From the NCBI GenBank assembly GCA_021201515.1, contig JAJQET010000251.1, positions 1-8,417 on the forward strand: a stretch of DNA of 8,417 nt, in the 5' to 3' direction. Every line of letters starts with the position of its first letter. Position 1 is the stretch's first letter. Position numbers and translations under genes: made by a program. The notes below the pieces were generated by a model. It did no database searches and was not told where the DNA came from. It saw only the letters and a program-made list of their open reading frames with translations. This stretch comes from Clostridiales bacterium (lineage in GTDB: Bacteria; Bacillota; Clostridia; Oscillospirales; Oscillospiraceae). Shown here in pieces: positions 1-5,427 of this stretch.

Positions 1-150
1 ATGGTATTCTCCTTTGTAGCAGGAGAACCCGTTGGGGTCGTTCATCCAGCCGATGCGGGGGGTCAGATGGTAGCACGGCCGGGGGGACGCGCTGTTTTCG
101 GGATATGGCCTCTCGTAGTCGCGGGCCTTTTGCAGCGTTTCGCTTGTCAT
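1..150 (-). CDS. Glycoside hydrolase family 32 (beta-fructosidase / sucrose-6-phosphate hydrolase type), N-terminal 50 codons only
   Basis: The visible N-terminus carries the hallmark GH32 motif WMNDPNG at residues 35-41, preceded by YHLTPRIG and followed by FSCYKGEYH. In GH32 the Asp of NDPNG (D38 here) is the catalytic nucleophile of a retaining beta-fructosidase with a five-bladed propeller. Family members hydrolyse sucrose, sucrose-6-phosphate, fructo-oligosaccharides, inulin or levan. There is no signal peptide: the protein opens with a charged stretch ([15 protein letters not shown]), so it is probably cytoplasmic and acts on imported sugar. The ATG has GGAGG at 161-165, ten bases upstream. 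It lies 153 bases downstream of the binding-protein gene on the same strand, and I see no good promoter between them, so it is probably the last visible gene of the transporter operon. The gene leaves the window, so substrate and full length are unknown. The family call is secure; the exact substrate is inference. Confidence 0.9.
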   Translation of the reverse strand, partial: MTSETLQKARDYERPYPENSASPRPCYHLTPRIGWMNDPNGFSCYKGEYH

Positions 151-235
151 AAAGAGAGATCCTCCAAAGTCGAAGTGATACGATTGCTCAATCAAAAGTG
201 GTTTTGTGTGAGAATCATTATGACTCGGGATATTC

Positions 236-270
236 CCCGGCCGTGCCGGGCTATGCCCTGCACGGACGGG
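236..270 (-). other. Imperfect intergenic stem-loop between binding-protein and GH32 genes
   Basis: CCCG (236-239) pairs with CGGG (267-270), CCGTGC (241-246) with GCACGG (260-265), and GGGC (248-251) with GCCC (255-258). There are single mismatches at 240/266 and 247/259, and the apical loop is TAT. That gives 14 base pairs, mostly G-C. In the direction of transcription (minus) it is followed by GAATATCCC, not a U tract, so it does not look like a simple intrinsic terminator. A role in mRNA 3' end protection or processing downstream of the highly expressed binding-protein message is an inference. Confidence 0.5.
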
Positions 271-303
271 TATGATGGGTCAAAAATTTTCGGTCAGGTC
301 AGA

Positions 304-1968
304 TTATTCTGCCGCTTCCACATAGCGGTCATAGGCAGCCTGGTAGACCTCCAGCAGCTCGTTCATGCCGCAGCTGTTAGTCAGCTTGTTCAGATAAGCT
401 TCCCACTCCTCATCGGTGGGGCCGCCATCCTTCAGCCACAGAGCTTCCTGCTCGGCAACGGCATCCTGGAAGTCGGTCTTGTACAGGTCGATGGTTTCCA
501 GCTCTTCCGCGGTATACACGCAGTCCAGCGGGTAGGCGGAGGTGTCGGAGACGAAGGGCATCCAGTACTCATACAGGTCGGTCAGACGCTCGATGGCGCG
601 GTCCTCCATATAGAAGTACTCGCTGTAGTACTCGCTGAGGATCAGCTTGGGGCCATAGACCTCATAGTAGCTCTTCAGCTCGCCAGCGCCCTTGCCGTAC
701 AGCTCCTGGCTCTCCTCCTCGGAGATGGAGACCCACATACCGTCCTCGTCCTGCTCGGTGAAGTAGGTGCCGATGGGGCCATACTGGAGCTGCATGACGA
801 CCTCGCCGTCATACCACTGGTCGAAGAAGGCCAGCAGGGCTTCGGGGTTCTCGCAGGCGGAGGTGATGTTCAGGTTGCCGCTGTTGGTGGCGCCGCCGGT
901 GCGGAGGGTGACGTTATAGGTGCCGTCAGGGCCTTCCAGGATGGGCAGGAACACATAGTCGTCAGCGTAGTCGCCCATCAGCTCTTCAATGTACCACCAG
1001 GTGGACACGCCCACATAGCCCTGCTGGCACTTGGCGATCAGCTGAGTGTCGCTCTGGCTGAACATCTCCACGTCCATCAGGCCCTCGGCATACCACTCAT
1101 GGAAGTAGGTCAGGCACTCACGGTAGGCATCAGTGACGCAGGCGAAGCTGACGGTGCCGGTGCTGTCCAGCTGCAGGTCGTTGCAGATGTCGTTGGTCCA
1201 GTTGGTGAAGCCGAAGCCGGCGTAGAAGATGTTCTGGCCCCAGCACCACTGGTCAAAGCCGGTGCTCATGGGGATGGTGGTGCCGGCGTCGTTGCCGTAA
1301 TAGGTGGCGCTCATGTCGTTCTCAGCGAAGGCCACCAGGCAGTCATGGAGCTCATCCAGGGTGGTGGGCACTTCCAGGCCCAGGTAGTCCAGCCAAGCCT
1401 TGTTGATCATGCTGTACTGGGGGATGGAGTAGATGGAGTAGTCCTCATCGGCGCCGATGCCGGCGGTGCCCATCTGCTCGGCGGCGGGCAGGCCGTAGAT
1501 GCAGCCGTCGCTCATGGTGATGGCGGAGCGAATCTCAGGATACTCCTCCAGGATGGCGGTCAGGTTGGGCATGGTCTCCTCATTGATGTAGGGGGTCAGG
1601 TCGATGAAGGTGCCGTCCTCGCCGTAGTTGGTCAGGTCGTAGTTGGAGAAGCCAACGCCCATGAAGGCGTCAGGCAGGGAGTCGCCGGCGATGCGGATGT
1701 TCACCTGCTCGCTGAGGGTGTCGGAGGTCATGGTCTCCCAGTTGATGGTGATGCCCACGTTCTCCTGGAGCTCGTTCAGCACCTCGTTGTCGTCATAGCC
1801 GGGGGACAGGGCGGACTGGCCGCCCACGATGTCGAACTCGGTCTGAGTGGAGGCTTCGCTGCCGTCACCGGAGCCGGAGTCGCTGCTTCCGCCGCAGCCG
1901 GTCAGCAGGGAGCAGGCCATGGCCATGGCCAGCAGCAGAGCCAGCAGTTTTTTTGCGTGCTTCTTCAT
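304..1968 (-). CDS. ABC transporter sugar-binding lipoprotein (LplA/YtcQ/FusA-like extracellular solute-binding protein)
   Basis: A 554-residue exported lipoprotein that should capture an oligosaccharide outside the cell and deliver it to the two permeases upstream in the operon. The N-terminus has a basic segment, a hydrophobic core and a lipobox LLTGC, with the lipidated cysteine at residue 25. A Gly/Ser/Asp-rich linker runs to about residue 42. The length (over 500 residues) and the pattern match the large solute-binding proteins that travel with LplB/YtcP permeases: a YGPIGTYF segment at 396-403, SACENPEALLAFFDQWYD near 370-387, and a C-terminal EWEAYLNKLTNSCGMNELLEVYQAAYDRY segment (521-549). 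Pneumococcal FusA, a fructo-oligosaccharide receptor, belongs to this broad class, and the adjacent GH32 gene makes a fructan-type ligand plausible. The mature part is acidic and contains ten cysteines besides C25. The ATG has AAAGGAG about 11 bases upstream (1980-1986). Family and role are secure; the ligand is inference. Confidence 0.93.
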   Translation of the reverse strand: MKKHAKKLLALLLAMAMACSLLTGCGGSSDSGSGDGSEASTQTEFDIVGGQSALSPGYDDNEVLNELQENVGITINWETMTSDTLSEQVNIRIAGDSLPDAFMGVGFSNYDLTNYGEDGTFIDLTPYINEETMPNLTAILEEYPEIRSAITMSDGCIYGLPAAEQMGTAGIGADEDYSIYSIPQYSMINKAWLDYLGLEVPTTLDELHDCLVAFAENDMSATYYGNDAGTTIPMSTGFDQWCWGQNIFYAGFGFTNWTNDICNDLQLDSTGTVSFACVTDAYRECLTYFHEWYAEGLMDVEMFSQSDTQLIAKCQQGYVGVSTWWYIEELMGDYADDYVFLPILEGPDGTYNVTLRTGGATNSGNLNITSACENPEALLAFFDQWYDGEVVMQLQYGPIGTYFTEQDEDGMWVSISEEESQELYGKGAGELKSYYEVYGPKLILSEYYSEYFYMEDRAIERLTDLYEYWMPFVSDTSAYPLDCVYTAEELETIDLYKTDFQDAVAEQEALWLKDGGPTDEEWEAYLNKLTNSCGMNELLEVYQAAYDRYVEAAE

Positions 1969-2009
1969 AGTAGTTCATTCTCCTTTATAAAATGATGTGT
2001 ATTTTTGCC

Positions 2010-2029
2010 CCGGCGCAAAGGAGCGCCGG
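2010..2029 (-). other. Stem-loop in the permease / binding-protein intergenic gap
   Basis: CCGGCGC (2010-2016) is a perfect complement of GCGCCGG (2023-2029) around a six-base loop. An outer arm TTTGC/GCAAA on the transcribed (minus) strand can extend it with unpaired bases between the arms. It lies between the YtcP-type permease stop (2050) and the binding-protein ribosome binding site (1980-1986). It is followed by GGGCAAAAAT rather than a U tract, so I do not read it as a terminator. Such hairpins often raise the level of the binding-protein message relative to the permeases; that role here is inferred. Confidence 0.55.
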
Positions 2030-2049
2030 ATGTGCAAACGATGGGGGTA

Positions 2050-2958
2050 TCAGCCCTTCACAGCGCCGGCCATAAAGCCGGACTCGAAGTACTTCTGCAC
2101 GAAGGGGTAGAAGATCAGCATGGGGGCCGCAGCCACAACAATGGACGAGAACTTGATCATTTCCGTCAGCTTGTTCAGCTCGGCGTAGCCGCCGGAGATG
2201 GTGGACGCCTGGGCCGCGCTGGCGCTGGACTTGATCAGGATGGTGCGCAGCACCAGGGGCAGGGGCGCCTGGTCAGAGCTCAGATAAATCATGGCGGTGA
2301 ACCAGTCGTTCCAGTAGGCCACCATGCTGAACACCACCATGACCGCCAGGATGGGGCGGGACAGGGGGATGACGATGTTCCAGAACAGGCGCAGCTTGGA
2401 GGCTCCGTCGATTTCCGCCGCCTCCATCAGCTCCTTGGGGATGCTGTTCTCAATGTAGTTCCGGGCGATAATCATGTTGCCCACGGCGACGCCGCCGGGG
2501 AGGAACAGGGACCACATATTGCCCAGCAGGCCGGTGTCCTTGACCACCAGGTAGGTGGGAATCAGGCCGCCGCCGAAGTACATGGTGATGATGAAGAAGA
2601 TGCTGATAGCCGTTCTGCCAGGCATATCGTGCTGGCTCAGAGGGAACGCCACCAGGTAGATCATGGCCACGGAGAAGAGGGTGCCCACCACGGTGTACTT
2701 GATGCTGTTCAGATAGCCGCTGACGATGCTGCTGTCAGCAAAGACCGCCTTGTAGCCGTCCAGGGTGAAGCCGCTGGGCAGGAGGAAGGTCTTGCCTGCG
2801 TACACGTCATAGGGGTTGGACACCGACGCCACCAGGACGTAATACAGCGGGTAGGCGATGATCAGCAGGATGATGGAGCAGAACACCACCAGAATGACGT
2901 CGCTGGTCTTGTCGGACAGGCCCTTGGTTCGTTTGACCGCTTTTGTTGTTGATGCCAT
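2050..2958 (-). CDS. Carbohydrate ABC transporter permease, YtcP/UgpE type
   Basis: A 302-residue inner-membrane permease with about six transmembrane helices (roughly 20-44, 86-108, 114-137, 145-166, 200-220, 268-286). The EAA loop that docks the ATPase is clear: EAAEIDGASKLRLFWNIVIPLS, with E179-A180-A181, G185 and P198. The segment FGGGLIPTYLVVKDTGLLGN (128-147) and the C-terminal FVQKYFESGFMAGAVKG are typical of the YtcP branch that pairs with LplB-like permeases. The ATG is preceded by AAAGGGGG. The preceding permease stop is only 14 bases away, so the two permease genes are cotranscribed and probably form the heterodimeric channel. No nucleotide-binding subunit is encoded nearby. This transporter class commonly borrows a multitask MsmX-type ATPase, presumed here too. 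Confidence 0.95.
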   Translation of the reverse strand: MASTTKAVKRTKGLSDKTSDVILVVFCSIILLIIAYPLYYVLVASVSNPYDVYAGKTFLLPSGFTLDGYKAVFADSSIVSGYLNSIKYTVVGTLFSVAMIYLVAFPLSQHDMPGRTAISIFFIITMYFGGGLIPTYLVVKDTGLLGNMWSLFLPGGVAVGNMIIARNYIENSIPKELMEAAEIDGASKLRLFWNIVIPLSRPILAVMVVFSMVAYWNDWFTAMIYLSSDQAPLPLVLRTILIKSSASAAQASTISGGYAELNKLTEMIKFSSIVVAAAPMLIFYPFVQKYFESGFMAGAVKG

Positions 2959-2972
2959 AACTTCCGCCCCCT

Positions 2973-3920
2973 TTACACAAAGCTGACGTCCGAGGCTTTG
3001 GACGCGATTTTGTTGACGATAATCAGCAGGACGATGTTCACTAAGGTATTGAACAGGCCCACGGCTGTGGAATAACTGTATTTGGCGTTTTCAATACCCT
3101 GTTCGTAGACGTACACCGCGATGACATCGCTGGTGGCCTTGTTCAGGTCGGTTTGCAGCAGCCAGACCTTCTCGAAGCCGATGTTCATCAGGCCGCCCGC
3201 GCTCATAATCAGCTGAATGACCGCCATGGGAATCAGCGCAGGAACGTCAATGTTCAGGATACGCTGGAACATGGACGCGCCGTCCACCTTGGCCGCCTCG
3301 TAGAGGCTCTTGTCCACGCTGGAGAGGGTGGCCAGGTAAATGATGGTGCCCCAGCCTGCGTCCTGCCAGATGCCGGAGGAAATGTAGATGGTACGGAAGG
3401 CTCCGCTCAGGGTCAGGAAGTCCGTCTGCGTCCCCAGGATCAGGTTGATGAGGCCGCCGGAGGGGCTCAGGAAAATGCGGATCATACCGCAGATGACCAT
3501 GGTGGAGATGAAGTGGGGTGCGTACAGCACCGTCTGCACCACCCGCTTGAACCTGCCGAACCGGAGCTGGTTGATGGCCAGGGACAGGATGATGGGAACC
3601 GGGAAGCTCCACAGCAGGCTGTACAGGCTCAGCAGAACGGTGTTGCGAATCATCCGCACGCAGTTGGGGCTGCTGAAGAATCGCTGGAACCAGTAAAGCC
3701 CCACCCATTCGCTGCCCAGATAGCCCTTGCTGGCCTTAAAGTCACGGAAGGCGATCTGGATGCCGTACATTGGGATGTACTTGTAAATGATGGTGATAAC
3801 CACCGGGATCAGCAGCAGCAGGTAAAGCTGCCAGTTGGCGGCCAGCCGGGTTTTCAGGGGCACCTTGTGGACAGCCTGCACCGCCCCGGCCTGCGCCTTT
3901 TTTGAGGTCTTTGCGCTCAC
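2973..3920 (-). CDS. Carbohydrate ABC transporter permease, LplB type (GTG start)
   Basis: The 315-residue partner permease. After a basic, soluble N-terminus it has about six helices; the first, LYLLLLIPVVITIIY, is followed by the LplB-family signature KYIPMYGIQIAFRDFK. The EAA loop is LYEAAKVDGASMFQRILNIDVP, with E208-A209-A210 and G214. The C-terminus (VNKIASKASDVSF) is also typical. Start choice: the longest reading begins at GTG 3930-3932, but the only ribosome binding site, AAAAGGAG (3932-3939), overlaps that codon and could not serve it. The in-frame GTG at 3918-3920 lies 11 bases from it, the same spacing as in the binding-protein gene, so I start there. Its ribosome binding site overlaps the end of a short upstream ORF (see the leader entry), which suggests translational coupling. 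First structural gene of the transporter operon. Confidence 0.92.
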   Translation of the reverse strand: MSAKTSKKAQAGAVQAVHKVPLKTRLAANWQLYLLLLIPVVITIIYKYIPMYGIQIAFRDFKASKGYLGSEWVGLYWFQRFFSSPNCVRMIRNTVLLSLYSLLWSFPVPIILSLAINQLRFGRFKRVVQTVLYAPHFISTMVICGMIRIFLSPSGGLINLILGTQTDFLTLSGAFRTIYISSGIWQDAGWGTIIYLATLSSVDKSLYEAAKVDGASMFQRILNIDVPALIPMAVIQLIMSAGGLMNIGFEKVWLLQTDLNKATSDVIAVYVYEQGIENAKYSYSTAVGLFNTLVNIVLLIIVNKIASKASDVSFV

Positions 3921-3928
3921 TTGTTTGC

Positions 3929-3982
3929 TCACTCCTTTTCTGTTCTTGCTGTGAAAACAGGTACAAGATTCTGGATCTGCAT
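3929..3982 (-). CDS. Possible 17-codon leader peptide upstream of the LplB-type permease
   Basis: On the minus strand a very strong ribosome binding site, AGGAGG (3988-3993), sits five bases before ATG 3980-3982; a second ATG directly upstream (3983-3985) would add one residue. The reading frame encodes MQIQNLVPVFTARTEKE and ends at TGA 3929-3931. Its last codons, AAG GAG TGA, contain the permease ribosome binding site, and only eight bases separate the stop from the permease GTG. That geometry suits translational coupling. It lies within the leader transcribed from the predicted promoter at 4125-4153. The peptide matches no family I know and has no run of one amino acid of the kind seen in attenuators. 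It may act only through its translation. An open frame of this size can also arise by chance, hence moderate confidence. Confidence 0.42.
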   Translation of the reverse strand: MQIQNLVPVFTARTEKE

Positions 3983-4021
3983 CATCCCCTCCTCACAATG
4001 TTGACGCTGATTTCCAAGAAT

Positions 4022-4037
4022 GGAAAAACGTTTCATA
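4022..4037. promoter_or_regulatory. LacI-type operator A (leader of transporter operon)
   Basis: GGAAAAACGTTTCATA, centred on the CG at 4029-4030. Read on the minus strand it is TATGAAACGTTTTTCC, one of four copies of the same imperfect palindrome in this region. The half GTTTCATA is nearly ideal and the other half is weaker. It lies about 80-95 bases into the predicted transporter mRNA. Its centre is 73 bp from that of operator B, close to seven helical turns, which would suit a looped repressor complex (inference). Confidence 0.6.
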
Positions 4038-4094
4038 TTTGCCTTATAAGAAAAACGAATGGCATGGCTGCCGCAAAACAGCCGCTCGCACTCG

Positions 4095-4110
4095 TGTGAA
4101 ACGTTTTTTC
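4095..4110. promoter_or_regulatory. LacI-type operator B (just downstream of the transporter promoter)
   Basis: TGTGAAACGTTTTTTC, centred on the CG at 4102-4103, with a perfect TGTGAAAC half-site. It begins about eight bases downstream of the predicted leftward start of transcription (near 4118). That is the classic position for a repressor that blocks initiation or promoter escape. A central CpG is usual for LacI-family operators, where the hinge-helix leucine inserts. Confidence 0.7.
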
Positions 4111-4124
4111 TTCCTGCTAGCAAT

Positions 4125-4153
4125 AGAATACACATTTCCGAAACCTTTGTCAA
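4125..4153 (-). promoter_or_regulatory. Sigma-A promoter of the transporter / GH32 operon
   Basis: On the minus strand there is a perfect -35 TTGACA (4148-4153), a 17-base spacer and a -10 TATTCT (4125-4130). The start of transcription would be near the A at 4118, giving a leader of about 200 bases before the permease GTG. Operator B lies directly downstream. Confidence 0.75.
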
Positions 4154-4190
4154 CGCTTTTTTTGAGAAAAAATGCATTTTCGTCGATATT

Positions 4191-4207
4191 ACCAATTTTG
4201 AATTGGT
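4191..4207. promoter_or_regulatory. Perfect 7+3+7 dyad ACCAATT-TTG-AATTGGT
   Basis: Seven-base arms are perfectly complementary around a three-base centre, followed on the plus strand by CTTTTTG. It sits between the two divergent promoters, upstream of both, where no transcript is expected to end. A binding site for a second regulator is therefore more likely than a terminator. It shares no sequence with the LacI-type operators. The dyad itself is certain; its function is unknown. Confidence 0.45.
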
Positions 4208-4211
4208 CTTT

Positions 4212-4227
4212 TTGTGCAAAAGCACAA
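4212..4227. promoter_or_regulatory. Perfect 6+4+6 dyad TTGTGC-AAAA-GCACAA
   Basis: A second, unrelated inverted repeat five bases beyond the previous one, also between the two promoters. It resembles CRP/FNR-type half-sites in general form (TGTG...CACA), but the four-base spacer does not fit the usual CRP or FNR spacing. The regulator is unknown. Confidence 0.4.
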
Positions 4228-4238
4228 GACTCTCCTCT

Positions 4239-4254
4239 GCCGAATCGTTTCACA
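4239..4254. promoter_or_regulatory. LacI-type operator C (upstream of the repressor promoter)
   Basis: GCCGAATCGTTTCACA, reading TGTGAAACGATTCGGC on the minus strand, centred on the CG at 4246-4247. One half is a perfect match to the shared half-site and the other is degenerate. It lies 17 bases upstream of the -35 box of the rightward promoter. Confidence 0.55.
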
Positions 4255-4271
4255 AAATTTCATGAAACCCC

Positions 4272-4300
4272 TTTACAAACTGAAATCAGAGGTGTATAAT
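4272..4300 (+). promoter_or_regulatory. Sigma-A promoter of the repressor / envelope-gene operon
   Basis: The -35 is TTTACA (4272-4277), followed by a 17-base spacer and a consensus -10 TATAAT (4295-4300). Initiation would be near A4307, giving a leader of about 128 bases before the TTG start of the repressor. It is flanked by operators C (upstream) and D (in the leader). Confidence 0.8.
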
Positions 4301-4355
4301 GGTTCCATCAACAAGGACGGAGATAGATGTTTTCCGTCCGCTATCCGTCAAATTC

Positions 4356-4371
4356 TGTGAAACGTTATTCA
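4356..4371. promoter_or_regulatory. LacI-type operator D (repressor leader)
   Basis: TGTGAAACGTTATTCA, centred on the CG at 4363-4364, with a perfect left half and the best overall symmetry of the four. It lies about 50-65 bases downstream of the predicted start of transcription, so binding here would make the repressor autoregulatory, by roadblock or by looping with C 117 bp away. Confidence 0.65.
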
Positions 4372-4434
4372 TCTAAATCACACGGAATTGTCCGGCGTCT
4401 GCCGGGCTGCGGAAAGAGAAATGAGGTGTTCCTT

Positions 4435-5421
4435 TTGACAAAATACGATTCCGCCCCCACCATGAAGGATGTGGCGAAGGACGCGGGGGTGTCCCTGGGC
4501 ACCGTGTCCAAGGTGGTCAACGGCCTCCCAGTGGGGAAGGTCTATCAGCGGAAGGTGGAGGCGTCCATCCAGAAGCTGAACTACCAGGTGAACAGCTACG
4601 CCAAGGGGCTAAAGACGAATAAGACCTATACGGTGGCCTTCCTGGTGCCGGATACGTTCAACCCCTTCTTCGGCTGGATGACCTACTACATCAACCGAGA
4701 GCTGGAGAAGCGGGGCTATCGGATGCTGCTGTGCGCCACCAATGCGGACACCAGGATGGAGCAGAGCTACATCACCATGGCCCAACAGAACAAGGTGGAC
4801 GGCATCATCTGCCTGTCCTACAACGAGGGCTTACAGGTGCAGGAGGGGCTCCCCTTTGTGACTATTGACCGGCACTTCAGCGGTTCCATCCCCTGCGTGT
4901 CCAGCGACAACTTCAGCGGCGGCCAGATGGCCGCCCAGCGGCTGGACGAGCTGGGCTGCCGCCATGTGGCCTTCCTCAGCATCGGTTCCCCTCTGGTCAA
5001 CGAGACCACGAAGCGGGGGGACGGCTTCCTGAGCTACTGCGCCGGTCACGGCCTGACCTATGAACTGCTGCGGCTGTACGACGGCGCGCCCTTCTCCGCC
5101 TTCACCGACTTTCTGCAACAGCACCTGGCAGGAGAAGACGCCATCGACGGCATCTTCTGCGTGAACGATTCCCTGGCGGTGAAAATCATCCTCTACCTGA
5201 GAGGGCAGGGGGTCCGGGTGCCGGAGGATGTGCAGGTCATCGGCTATGACGGGGTGAAGGATTACATCACGGAGAAGTATCACTGTTCCACCATCATTCA
5301 GCCGCTGGACAAGATGGCAGAGGTCAGCGTGGATATGCTGCTGTCTCAGGACTGGTCCAACACGCCGACGCTGGTTTGTCTGCCCGTCACCTACGCCCCC
5401 GGCGGCACCACAAAGGAGTGA
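4435..5421 (+). CDS. LacI/GalR-family transcriptional repressor (TTG start)
   Basis: A 328-residue sugar-responsive repressor. The helix-turn-helix is at residues 10-30 (MKDVAKDAGVSLGTVSKVVNG). A hinge helix follows, with the conserved leucine (L59 in YAKGLKTNKT) that inserts at a central CpG. The rest is a periplasmic-binding-protein-like effector domain, including SSDNFSGGQMAAQRLDELG, CVNDSLA and VIGYDG. R194 and D245 align with the inducer-contacting R197 and D274 of LacI, so it is expected to bind a sugar. Start choice: TTG 4435 has GAGGTG (4423-4428) at good spacing and begins the protein just before the HTH, as is normal. An upstream in-frame ATG at 4327 would add 36 residues with atypical codon use and would place operator D in coding sequence. 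It likely controls its own operon and the divergent transporter genes. The inducer is inferred to be a fructose-containing sugar. Confidence 0.95.
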   Translation: MTKYDSAPTMKDVAKDAGVSLGTVSKVVNGLPVGKVYQRKVEASIQKLNYQVNSYAKGLKTNKTYTVAFLVPDTFNPFFGWMTYYINRELEKRGYRMLLCATNADTRMEQSYITMAQQNKVDGIICLSYNEGLQVQEGLPFVTIDRHFSGSIPCVSSDNFSGGQMAAQRLDELGCRHVAFLSIGSPLVNETTKRGDGFLSYCAGHGLTYELLRLYDGAPFSAFTDFLQQHLAGEDAIDGIFCVNDSLAVKIILYLRGQGVRVPEDVQVIGYDGVKDYITEKYHCSTIIQPLDKMAEVSVDMLLSQDWSNTPTLVCLPVTYAPGGTTKE

Positions 5422-5427
5422 ACGCAA

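Noticed and set aside
1..1995. A 664-codon open frame on the plus strand opposite the binding-protein gene, and a similar one at 2005-2952
   Set aside because: Antisense shadows of G/C-rich third codon positions. The proteins are low-complexity Gly/Val/Ala/His-rich with no recognisable domain, while the minus-strand proteins are clear family members.
3940..3960. CTGTT/AACAG inverted repeat just upstream of the permease ribosome binding site
   Set aside because: Five pairs with an 11-base loop; too weak to claim as a regulatory structure.
4066..4083. GGCTG-CCGCAAAA-CAGCC hairpin in the transporter leader as an attenuator
   Set aside because: The stem is only five pairs and the next U run on the minus strand begins about ten bases later, too far for a standard terminator.
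4095..4110. Reading the operators as CcpA cre sites
   Set aside because: Their CG is centred in TGAAAC-GTTTCA, which does not fit the TGWAANCGNTNWCA register. The neighbouring repressor is the simpler partner.
3929..4225. A 98-codon minus-strand reading frame covering the leader peptide
   Set aside because: Its start lies upstream of the predicted leftward promoter, so the mRNA would not contain it. Only the last 17-18 codons have a ribosome binding site.
4258..4267. Palindrome TTTCATGAAA just upstream of the rightward -35 box
   Set aside because: Short and of different symmetry from the operators; it could be chance in AT-rich DNA.
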